Shown in pieces: positions 53,980 through 64,000 of a stretch of 64,000 nucleotides of DNA. The stretch's first letter is position 1, and every line of letters starts with the position of its first letter. A program made the position numbers and the translations under genes. This DNA comes from Erythrophleum ivorense (taxonomy: Eukaryota > Streptophyta > Magnoliopsida > Fabales > Fabaceae). The stretch lies in the NCBI GenBank assembly GCA_026724425.1, contig JAIUCV010000090.1, positions 3,038,001 through 3,102,000 on the forward strand, written 5' to 3'. Below the pieces are notes generated by a model that was given only the letters and a program-made list of their open reading frames with translations, did not search any database and was not told where the DNA came from.

Positions 53980-56648
53980 TAGTCCCGTGGAGAACCTAAT
54001 GCATGTTTGGCTAAGTATGGGTCCGTCTTGATCATTACATACACTACAAGTATGTTTCTACATTGTGTGGAGGCATAGAGCTACGATTGGGACTCCTTAC
54101 TGCTTATGTTTCTCTCAGGATGGTAGCTTTGATGTTCCTCTCAAGGAATGACAATCATGTCACACATGTTGCTCCTCCTAGTCCCGTGGAGAATCTAATG
54201 CATGTTTGGCTAAGTATGGGTCCGTCTTGATCATTACATACACTACAAGTATGTTTCTACATTGTGTGGAGGCATAGAGCTACGATTGGGACTCCTTACG
54301 CTTATGTTTCTCTCAGGATGGTAGCTTTGATGTTCCTCTCAAGGAATGAGAATCATGTCACACATGTTGCTCCTCCTAGTCCCGTGGAGAATCTAATGCA
54401 TGTTTGGCTAAGTATGGGTCCGTCTTGATCATTACATACACTACAATTATGTTTCTACATTGTGTGGAGGCATAGAGCTACGATTGGAACTCCTTACTAC
54501 TTATGTTTCTCTCAGGATGGTAGCTTTGATGTTCCTCTCAAGGAATGAGAATCATGTCACACAAGTTGCTCCTCCTAGTCCCGTGGAGAATCTAATGCAT
54601 GTTTGGCTAAGTATGGGTCCGTCTTGATCATTACATACACTACAAGTATGTTTCTACATTGTGTGGAGGCATAGAGCTACGATTGGGACTCCTTACTACT
54701 TATGTTTCTCTCAGGATGGTAGCTTTGATGTTCCTCTCAAGGAATGATAATCATGTCATACATGTTGCTCCTCATAGTCCCGTGGAGAACCTAATGCATG
54801 TTTGGCTAAGTATGGGTCCGTCTTGATCATTACATAGACTACAAGTATGTTTCTACATTGTGTGGGGGCATAGAGCTACGATTGGGACTCCTTACTACTT
54901 ATGTTTCTCTCAGGATGGTGCTTTGATGTTCCTCTCAAGGAATGAGAATCATGTCACACATGTTGCTCCTCATAGTCTCGTGGAGAACCTAATGCATGTT
55001 TGGCTAAGTATGGGTCCGTCTTGATCATTACATACACTACAGGTATGTTTCTACATTGTGTGGAGGCATAGAGCTACGATTGGGACTCCTTACTGCTTAT
55101 GTTTCTCTTAGGATGGTAGCTTTGATGTTCCTCTCAAGGAATGAGAATCATGTCACACATGTTGCTCCTCATAGTCCCGTGGAGAACCTAATGCATGTTT
55201 TGCTAAGTATGGGTCCGTCTTGATCATTACATACACTACAAGTATGTTTCTACATTGTGTGGAGGCATAGAGCTACGATTGGGACTCCTTACTACTTATG
55301 TTTCTCTCAGGATGGTAGCTTTGATGTTCCTCTCAAGGAATGAGAATCATGTCACACATGTTGCTCCTCATAGTCCCGTGGAGAACCTAATGCATGTTTG
55401 GCTAAGTATGGGTCCGTCTTGATTATTACATACACTACAAGTATGTTTTTACATTGTGTGGAGGCATAGAGCTACGATTGGGACTCCTTACTGCTTATGT
55501 TTCTCTCAGTATGGTAGCTTCGATGTTCCTCTCAAGGAATGAGAATCATGTCACACATGTTGCTCCTCATAGTCCCGTGGAGAACCTAATGCATGTTTGG
55601 CTAAGTATGGGTCCGTCTTGATCATTACATACACTACAAGTATGTTTCTACATTGTGTGGAGGCATAAAGCTACGATTGGGACTCCTTACTACTTATGTT
55701 TCTCTCAGGATGGTAGCTTTGATGTTCCTCTCAAGGAATAAGAATTCATGTCACACATGTTGCTCCTCATAGTCCCGTGGAGAACCTAATGCTGTTTGGC
55801 TAAGTATGGGTCTGTCTTGATCATTACATACACTACAAGTATGTTTCTACATTGTGTGGAGGCATAGAGCTACGATTGGGACTCCTTACTACTTATGTTT
55901 CTCTCAGGATGGTAGCTTTGATGTGCCTCTGAAGGAATGAGAATCATGTCACACATTTTGCTCCTGCTAGTCCCGTGGAGAACCTAATGCATGTTTGGCT
56001 AAGTATGGGTCCGTCTTGATCATTACATAGACTACAAGTATGTTTCTACATTGTGTGGAGGCATAGAGCTACGATTGGGACTCCTTACTGCTTATGTTTC
56101 TCTCAGGATGGTAGCTTTGATGTTCCTCTCAAGGAATGAGAATCATGTCACACAAGTTGCTCCTCCTAGTCCCGTGGAGAATCTAATGCATGTTTGGCTA
56201 AGTATGGGTCCGTCTTGATCATTACATACACTACAAGTATGTTTCTATAATTGTGTGGAGGCATAGAGCTACGATTGGGACTCCTTACTACTAATGTTTC
56301 TCTCAGGATGGTAGCTTTGATGTTCCTCTCAAGGAATGAGAATCATGTCACACATGTTGCTCCTCATAGTCCCGTGGAGAACCTAATGCATGTTTGGCTA
56401 AGTATGGGTCCGTCTTGATCATTACATACACTACAAGTATGTTTCTACATTGTGTGGAGGCATAGAGCTACGATTGGGACTCCTTACTGCTTATGTTTCT
56501 CTCAGGATGGTAGCTTTGATGTTCCTCTCAAGGAATGACAATCATGTCACACATTTTGCTCCTCCTAGTCCCGTGGAGAACCTAATGCATGTTTGCCTAA
56601 GTATGGGTCCGTCTTGATCATTACATACACTACAAGTATGTTTCTACA

Positions 56649-56936
56649 TTGTGTGGAGGCATAGAGCTACGATTGGGACTCCTTACTACTAATGTTTCTC
56701 TCAGGATGGTAGCTTTGATGTTCCTCTCAAGGAATGAGAATCATGTCACACATGTTGCTCCTCATAGTCCCGTGGAGAACCTAATGCATGTTTGGCTAAG
56801 TATGGGTCCGTCTTGCTCATTACATACACTACAAGTATGTTTCTACATTGTGTGGAGGCATAGAGCTACGATTGGGACTCCTTACTACTTATGTTTCTCT
56901 CAGGATGGTAGCTTTGATGTTCCTCTCAAGGAATGA
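56649..56936 (+). other. Chance open frame across a monomer boundary, not a gene
   Basis: This is a 95-codon frame opening at a TTG (no ATG at its start) inside monomer position ~177. It runs across one full monomer into the next and stops at the usual aatgag TGA. It exists because the cttgatcatt segment reads cttgctcatt here (A145C), which removes the in-frame TGA. The peptide is just translated satellite, with its ends repeating the same monomer (the IELRLG and QDGSFDVPLKE parts are echoed earlier in other frames). I see no signal peptide, domain, codon bias or promoter. Confidence 0.9.
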
Positions 56937-59632
56937 GAATCATGTCACACATGTTGCTCCTCCTAGTCCCGTGGAGAACCTAATGCATGTTTGGCTAAGT
57001 ATGGGTCCGTCTTGATCATTACATACACTACAAGTATGTTTCTACATTGTGTGGAGGCATAGAGCTACGATTGGGACTCCTTACTGCTTATGTTTCTCTC
57101 AGGATGGTAGCTTTGATGTTCCTCTCAAGGAATGACAATCATGTCACACATGTTGCTCCTCCTAGTCCCGTGGAGAATCTAATGCATGTTTGGCTAAGTA
57201 TGGGTCCGTCTTGATCATTACATACACTACAAGTATGTTTCTACATTGTGTGGAGGCATAGAGCTACGATTGGGACTCCTTACGCTTATGTTTCTCTCAG
57301 GATGGTAGCTTTGATGTTCCTCTCAAGGAATGAGAATCATGTCACACATGTTGCTCCTCCTAGTCCCGTGGAGAATCTAATGCATGTTTGGCTAAGTATG
57401 GGTCCGTCTTGATCATTACATACACTACAATTATGTTTCTACATTGTGTGGAGGCATAGAGCTACGATTGGAACTCCTTACTACTTATGTTTCTCTCAGG
57501 ATGGTAGCTTTGATGTTCCTCTCAAGGAATGAGAATCATGTCACACAAGTTGCTCCTCCTAGTCCCGTGGAGAATCTAATGCATGTTTGGCTAAGTATGG
57601 GTCCGTCTTGATCATTACATACACTACAAGTATGTTTCTACATTGTGTGGAGGCATAGAGCTACGATTGGGACTCCTTACTACTTATGTTTCTCTCAGGA
57701 TGGTAGCTTTGATGTTCCTCTCAAGGAATGATAATCATGTCATACATGTTGCTCCTCATAGTCCCGTGGAGAACCTAATGCATGTTTGGCTAAGTATGGG
57801 TCCGTCTTGATCATTACATAGACTACAAGTATGTTTCTACATTGTGTGGGGGCATAGAGCTACGATTGGGACTCCTTACTACTTATGTTTCTCTCAGGAT
57901 GGTGCTTTGATGTTCCTCTCAAGGAATGAGAATCATGTCACACATGTTGCTCCTCATAGTCTCGTGGAGAACCTAATGCATGTTTGGCTAAGTATGGGTC
58001 CGTCTTGATCATTACATACACTACAAGTATGTTTCTACATTGTGTGGAGGTATAGAGCTACGATTGGGACTCCTTACTGCTTATGTTTCTCTTAGGATGG
58101 TAGCTTTGATGTTCCTCTCAAGGAATGAGAATCATGTCACACATGTTGCTCCTCATAGTCCCGTGGAGAACCTAATGCATGTTTTGCTAAGTATGGGTCC
58201 GTCTTGATCATTACATACACTACAAGTATGTTTCTACATTGTGTGGAGGCATAGAGCTACGATTGGGACTCCTTACTACTTATGTTTCTCTCAGGATGGT
58301 AGCTTTGATGTTCCTCTCAAGGAATGAGAATCATGTCACACATGTTGCTCCTCATAGTCCCGTGGAGAACCTAATGCATGTTTGGCTAAGTATGGGTCCG
58401 TCTTGATTATTACATACACTACAAGTATGTTTTTACATTGTGTGGAGGCATAGAGCTACGATTGGGACTCCTTACTGCTTATGTTTCTCTCAGTATGGTA
58501 GCTTCGATGTTCCTCTCAAGGAATGAGAATCATGTCACACATGTTGCTCCTCATAGTCCCGTGGAGAACCTAATGCATGTTTGGCTAAGTATGGGTCCGT
58601 CTTGATCATTACATACACTACAAGTATGTTTCTACATTGTGTGGAGGCATAAAGCTACGATTGGGACTCCTTACTACTTATGTTTCTCTCAGGATGGTAG
58701 CTTTGATGTTCCTCTCAAGGAATAAGAATTCATGTCACACATGTTGCTCCTCATAGTCCCGTGGAGAACCTAATGCTGTTTGGCTAAGTATGGGTCTGTC
58801 TTGATCATTACATACACTACAAGTATGTTTCTACATTGTGTGGAGGCATAGAGCTACGATTGGGACTCCTTACTACTTATGTTTCTCTCAGGATGGTAGC
58901 TTTGATGTGCCTCTGAAGGAATGAGAATCATGTCACACATTTTGCTCCTGCTAGTCCCGTGGAGAACCTAATGCATGTTTGGCTAAGTATGGGTCCGTCT
59001 TGATCATTACATAGACTACAAGTATGTTTCTACATTGTGTGGAGGCATAGAGCTACGATTGGGACTCCTTACTGCTTATGTTTCTCTCAGGATGGTAGCT
59101 TTGATGTTCCTCTCAAGGAATGAGAATCATGTCACACAAGTTGCTCCTCCTAGTCCCGTGGAGAATCTAATGCATGTTTGGCTAAGTATGGGTCCGTCTT
59201 GATCATTACATACACTACAAGTATGTTTCTATAATTGTGTGGAGGCATAGAGCTACGATTGGGACTCCTTACTACTAATGTTTCTCTCAGGATGGTAGCT
59301 TTGATGTTCCTCTCAAGGAATGAGAATCATGTCACACATGTTGCTCCTCATAGTCCCGTGGAGAACCTAATGCATGTTTGGCTAAGTATGGGTCCGTCTT
59401 GATCATTACATACACTACAAGTATGTTTCTACATTGTGTGGAGGCATAGAGCTACGATTGGGACTCCTTACTGCTTATGTTTCTCTCAGGATGGTAGCTT
59501 TGATGTTCCTCTCAAGGAATGACAATCATGTCACACATTTTGCTCCTCCTAGTCCCGTGGAGAACCTAATGCATGTTTGCCTAAGTATGGGTCCGTCTTG
59601 ATCATTACATACACTACAAGTATGTTTCTACA

Positions 59633-59920
59633 TTGTGTGGAGGCATAGAGCTACGATTGGGACTCCTTACTACTAATGTTTCTCTCAGGATGGTAGCTTT
59701 GATGTTCCTCTCAAGGAATGAGAATCATGTCACACATGTTGCTCCTCATAGTCCCGTGGAGAACCTAATGCATGTTTGGCTAAGTATGGGTCCGTCTTGC
59801 TCATTACATACACTACAAGTATGTTTCTACATTGTGTGGAGGCATAGAGCTACGATTGGGACTCCTTACTACTTATGTTTCTCTCAGGATGGTAGCTTTG
59901 ATGTTCCTCTCAAGGAATGA
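59633..59920 (+). other. Second copy of the chance open frame
   Basis: Identical in translation to the frame at 56649 and exactly 2,984 bp downstream, so it is explained entirely by the 15-mer block duplication. It shares the TTG opening codon and the A145C change that removes the stop. Its preservation between copies reflects recent duplication and cannot be read as selection on protein. Confidence 0.9.
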
Positions 59921-61622
59921 GAATCATGTCACACATGTTGCTCCTCCTAGTCCCGTGGAGAACCTAATGCATGTTTGGCTAAGTATGGGTCCGTCTTGAT
60001 CATTACATACACTACAAGTATGTTTCTACATTGTGTGGAGGCATAGAGCTACGATTGGGACTCCTTACTGCTTATGTTTCTCTCAGGATGGTAGCTTTGA
60101 TGTTCCTCTCAAGGAATGAGAATCATGTCACACATGTTGCTCCTCCTAGTCCCGTGGAGAATCTAATGCATGTTTGGCTAAGTATGGGTCCGTCTTGATC
60201 ATTACATACACTACAAGTATGTTTCTACATTGTGTGGAGGCATAGAGCTACGATTGGGACTCCTTACTACTTATGTTTCTCTCAGGATGGTAGCTTTGAT
60301 GTTCCTCTCAAGGAATGAGAATCATGTCACACATGTTGCTCCTCATAGTCCCGTGGAGAACCTAATGCATGTTTGGCTAAGTATGGGTCCGTCTTGATTA
60401 TTACATACACTACAAGTATGTTTTTACATTGTGTGGAGGCATAGAGCTACGATTGGGACTCCTTACTGCTTATGTTTCTCTCAGTATGGTAGCTTCGATG
60501 TTCCTCTCAAGGAATGAGAATCATGTCACACATGTTGCTCCTCATAGTCCCGTGGAGAACCTAATGCATGTTTGGCTAAGTATGGGTCCGTCTTGATCAT
60601 TACATACACTACAAGTATGTTTCTACATTGTGTGGAGGCATAAAGCTACGATTGGGACTCCTTACTACTTATGTTTCTCTCAGGATGGTAGCTTTGATGT
60701 TCCTCTCAAGGAATAAGAATCATGTCACACATGTTGCTCCTCATAGTCCCGTGGAGAACCTAATGCTGTTTGGCTAAGTATGGGTCTGTCTTGATCATTA
60801 CATACACTACAAGTATGTTTCTACATTGTGTGGAGGCATAGAGCTACGATTGGGACTCCTTACTACTTATGTTTCTCTCAGGATGGTAGCTTTGATGTGC
60901 CTCTGAAGGAATGAGAATCATGTCACACATTTTGCTCCTGCTAGTCCCGTGGAGAACCTAATGCATGTTTGGCTAAGTATGGGTCCGTCTTGATCATTAC
61001 ATAGACTACAAGTATGTTTCTACATTGTGTGGAGGCATAGAGCTACGATTGGGACTCCTTACTGCTTATGTTTCTCTCAGGATGGTAGCTTTGATGTTCC
61101 TCTCAAGGAATGAGAATCATGTCACACAAGTTGCTCCTCCTAGTCCCGTGGAGAATCTAATGCATGTTTGGCTAAGTATGGGTCCGTCTTGATCATTACA
61201 TACACTACAAGTATGTTTCTATAATTGTGTGGAGGCATAGAGCTACGATTGGGACTCCTTACTACTAATGTTTCTCTCAGGATGGTAGCTTTGATGTTCC
61301 TCTCAAGGAATGAGAATCATGTCACACATGTTGCTCCTCATAGTCCCGTGGAGAACCTAATGCATGTTTGGCTAAGTATGGGTCCGTCTTGATCATTACA
61401 TACACTACAAGTATGTTTCTACATTGTGTGGAGGCATAGAGCTACGATTGGGACTCCTTACTGCTTATGTTTCTCTCAGGATGGTAGCTTTGATGTTCCT
61501 CTCAAGGAATGACAATCATGTCACACATTTTGCTCCTCCTAGTCCCGTGGAGAACCTAATGCATGTTTGCCTAAGTATGGGTCCGTCTTGATCATTACAT
61601 ACACTACAAGTATGTTTCTACA

Positions 61623-61910
61623 TTGTGTGGAGGCATAGAGCTACGATTGGGACTCCTTACTACTAATGTTTCTCTCAGGATGGTAGCTTTGATGTTCCTC
61701 TCAAGGAATGAGAATCATGTCACACATGTTGCTCCTCATAGTCCCGTGGAGAACCTAATGCATGTTTGGCTAAGTATGGGTCCGTCTTGCTCATTACATA
61801 CACTACAAGTATGTTTCTACATTGTGTGGAGGCATAGAGCTACGATTGGGACTCCTTACTACTTATGTTTCTCTCAGGATGGTATCTTTGATGTTCCTCT
61901 CAAGGAATGA
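61623..61910 (+). other. Third copy of the chance open frame, one substitution
   Basis: This copy lies 1,990 bp after the second, by the 10-mer duplication. One base change (ggtagctttg to ggtatctttg near 61883) makes a Ser-to-Ile change near the C-terminus. The only difference among three copies is non-synonymous, which gives no sign of purifying selection, though one change is too little to test. Confidence 0.88.
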
Positions 61911-62210
61911 GAATCATGTCACACATGTTGCTCCTCCTAGTCCCGTGGAGAACCTAATGCATGTTTGGCTAAGTATGGGTCCGTCTTGATCATTACATAC
62001 ACTACAAGTATGTTTCTACATTGTGTGGAGGCATAGAGCTACGATTGGGACTCCTTACTGCTTATGTTTCTCTTAGGATGGTAGCTTTGATGTTCCTCTC
62101 AAGGAATGAGAATCATGTCACACATGTTGCTCCTCCTAGTCCCGTGGAGAATCTAATGCATGTTTGGCTAAGTATGGGTCCGTCTTGATCATTACATACA
62201 CTACAAGTAT

Positions 62211-64000
62211 GTTTCTATAATTGTGTGGAGGCATAGAGCTACGATTGGAACTCCTTACTACTTATGTTTCTCTCAGGATGGTAGCTTTGATGTTCCTCTC
62301 AAGGAATGAGAATCATGTCACACAAGTTGCTCCTCCTAGTCCCGTGGAGAATCTAATGCATGTTTGGCTAAGTATGGGTCCGTCTTGATTATTACATACA
62401 CTACAAGTATGTTTCTACATTGTGTGGAGGCATAGAGCTACGATTGGGACTCCTTACCGCTTATGTTTCTCTCAGGATGGTAGCTTTGATGTTCCTCTCA
62501 AGGAATGAGAATCATGTCACACATGTTGCTCCTCCTAGTCCCGTGGAGAATCTAATGCATGTTTGGCTAAGTATGGGTCCGTCTTGATCATTACATACAC
62601 TAGAAGTATGTTTCTACATTGTGTGGAGGCATAGAGCTACGATTGTGACTCCTTACTGCTTATGTTTCTCTCAGGATGGTAGCTTTGATGTTCCTCTCAA
62701 GGAATGAGAATCATGTCACACATGTTGCTCCTCATAGTCCCGTGGAGAACCTAATGCATGTTTGGCTAAGTATGGGTCCGTCTTGATCATTACATACACT
62801 ACAAGTATGTTTCTACATTGTGTGAAGGCATAGAGCTACGATTGGGACTCCTTACTGCTTATGTTTCTCTTAGGATGGTAGCTTTGATGTTCCTCTCAAG
62901 GAATGAGAATCATGTCACACATGTTGCTCCTCATAGTCCCGTGGACAACCTAATGCATGTTTGGCTAAGTATGGGTATGTCTTGATCATTACATACACTA
63001 GAAGTATGTTTCTACATTGTGTGGAGGCATAGAGCTACGATTGGGACTCCTTACTGCTTATGTTTCTCTTAGGATGGTAGCTTTGATGTTCCTCTCAAGG
63101 AATGAGAATCATGTCACACATGTTGCTCCTCATAGTCCCGTGGACAACCTAATGCATGTTTGGCTAAGTATGGGTATGTCTTGATCATTACATACACTAG
63201 AAGTATGTTTCTACATTGTGTGGAGGCATAAAGCTACGATTGGGACTCCTTACTGCTTATGTTTCTCTTAGGATGGTAGCTTTGATGTTCCTCTCAAGGA
63301 ATGAGAATCATGTCACACATGTTGCTCCTCATAGTCCCGTGGAGAACCTAATGCATGTTTGGCTAAGTATGGGTCCGTCTTGATCATTACATACACTACA
63401 AGTATGTTTCTACATTGTGTGGAGGCATAGAGCTACGATTGGGACTCCTTACTACTTATGTTTCTCTCAGGATGGTAGCTTTGATGTTCCTCTCAAGGAA
63501 TGAGAATCATGTCACACATGTTGCTCCTCATAGTCCCGTGGAGAACCTAATGCATGTTTGGCTAAGTATGGGTCCGTCTTGATTATTACATACACTACAA
63601 GTATGTTTCTACATTGTGTGGAGGGATAGAGCTACGATTGGGACTCCTTACTGCTTATGTTTCTCTCAGGATGGTAGCTTTGATGTTCCTCTCAAGGAAT
63701 GAGAATCATGTCACACAAGTTGCTCCTCCTAGTCCCGTGGAGAATCTAATGCATGTTTGGCTAAGTATGGGTCCGTCTTGATCATTACATACACTACAAG
63801 TATGTTTCTACATTGTGTGGAGGCATAGAGCTACGATTGGGACTCCTTACTACTTATGTTTCTCTCAGGATGGTAGCTTTGATGTGCCTCTGAAGGAATG
63901 AGAATCATGTCACACATTTTGCTCCTGCTAGTCCCGTGGAGAACCTAATGCATGTTTGGCTAAGTATGGGTCCGTCTTGATCATTACATAGACTACAAGT
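62211..64000 (+). repeat. Right-edge satellite with private variants
   Basis: Monomers here carry changes I did not see elsewhere: ccttaccgct near 62452, attgtgact near 62642, tgtgaaggc near 62821, tagaagtatg at 62601, 62999 and 63198, gtggacaacc at 62941 and 63140, gggtatgtc at 62973 and 63172, and gagggatag near 63622. Monomers 62841-63039 and 63040-63238 are nearly identical neighbours, a fresh single-monomer duplication. A type G monomer returns at 63836. The array continues past the window end. Confidence 0.8.

Larger units (their letters stand above)
53980..60119 (+). repeat. 15-mer tandem duplication (2,984 bp), two copies
   Basis: Bases 53980-57135 match 56964-60119 at offset 2,984 bp. 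Shared rare features are the 1-bp deletion ccttacgctt (ttacg at 54296 and 57280), a 1-bp insertion making agaattcatg (55741 and 58725), type G at 55924 and 58908, and the stop-destroying tcttgctcat near 56811 and 59795. Few differences are visible: aggtatg near 55040 in the first copy and ggaggtatag near 58047 in the second. Confidence 0.88.
58187..62210 (+). repeat. 10-mer duplication (1,990 bp), two copies
   Basis: Type G at 58908 and 60898, and the tcttgctcat variant near 59795 and 61785, are 1,990 bp apart (ten monomers). Upstream of the extra T in agaattcatg the offset is 1,991, so the second copy lacks that insertion. Differences include ggtatctttg near 61881 and tcttagg near 62071 in the second copy. 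This block overlaps the 2,984-bp tandem. Confidence 0.8.
1..64000 (+). repeat. Satellite DNA array, ~199-bp monomer, head to tail
   Basis: The start motif attgggactcc recurs every 198-200 bases from position 1 to the end (for example 1, 200, 399, 597, 795, 994, 1192), always on the plus strand. That gives roughly 320 monomers with no interruption. Monomers usually differ from the consensus by one to about eight bases, and several recurrent single-base indels change the length. Every stretch without a gene in this window is this satellite; no unique DNA, transposon, rRNA or tRNA is visible. Homogeneous tandem arrays of this size are typical of eukaryotic heterochromatin. The monomer length is close to a nucleosome repeat length, which is compatible with a centromeric or pericentromeric role but does not prove one. 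I do not recognise the family. Confidence 0.99.

Noticed and set aside
56649..61910. Three 95-codon open frames as a repeated small protein family
   Set aside because: They open on TTG, are entirely translated satellite, arise from a single stop-loss variant, and their copies are explained by 2,984- and 1,990-bp block duplications. Nothing resembles a domain or signal peptide.
1..64000. CRISPR array or phage-like repeat
   Set aside because: The repeat unit is ~199 bp with no alternation of short conserved repeats and unique spacers, and no cas-like frames exist.
1..64000. Telomeric repeats from tctcttaggatgg
   Set aside because: TTAGG occurs only once per variant monomer and never in tandem. 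It is the C31T substitution in the satellite.
1..64000. Inverted or reverse-strand monomers marking recombination or a centromere core
   Set aside because: I looked for the reverse-complement start motif (ggagtcccaat) while reading the window and saw none. All monomers are in plus orientation.
1..64000. Named species or known satellite assignment
   Set aside because: I do not recognise the monomer, and length plus base composition alone cannot identify a lineage.

Overview
The whole 64-kb window is one uninterrupted tandem satellite array. Every base belongs to a head-to-tail repeat of about 199 bp, giving roughly 320 monomers (64,000 divided by ~199). All monomers point the same way. I found no inversion, no transposon insertion, no RNA gene, no CRISPR array, no convincing protein-coding gene and no unique flanking DNA. 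A perfect consensus monomer lies at 6358-6556 and is 85/199 G+C (about 43%). Single-base indels give 198-, 199- and 200-bp versions. The array points to a eukaryotic genome, most likely centromeric, pericentromeric, subtelomeric or another heterochromatic block. I do not recognise this monomer family and cannot name the organism.

The interest lies in the higher-order layout. Monomers differ by about one to eight diagnostic substitutions or indels, and these travel together as haplotypes. Following them shows the window was built by nested duplications of multi-monomer blocks. The left domain (1 to ~21.8 kb) contains an 8-mer (1,589 bp), a long block offset of 4,968 bp (25 monomers), one of 2,186 bp (11 monomers), a copy of the first 3.59 kb moved by 13,312 bp (67 monomers), and a local 5-mer tandem (992 bp). 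The right domain (~21.85 kb to the end) is marked by monomer types absent on the left. These include a five-substitution monomer (here 'type G', 25 copies) and a 200-bp monomer. The right domain contains 12/13-mer units (2,387/2,587 bp), a 4,776-bp tandem duplication (24 monomers), a 2,984-bp tandem (15 monomers), and dispersed block copies offset by 10,745 bp and 13,927/13,931 bp. The last ~2 kb carries private variants.

Monomer positions quoted below count from the first base of 'attggg' (position 1) to 'ctacg' (position 199). Three 95-codon open frames exist only because one satellite variant lost a stop codon. They are copies of each other by block duplication and I do not regard them as genes.

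All offsets come from reading coordinates of shared rare variants by eye. No alignment, dot plot or database search was run, and block edges are the nearest distinguishing variant I could see.
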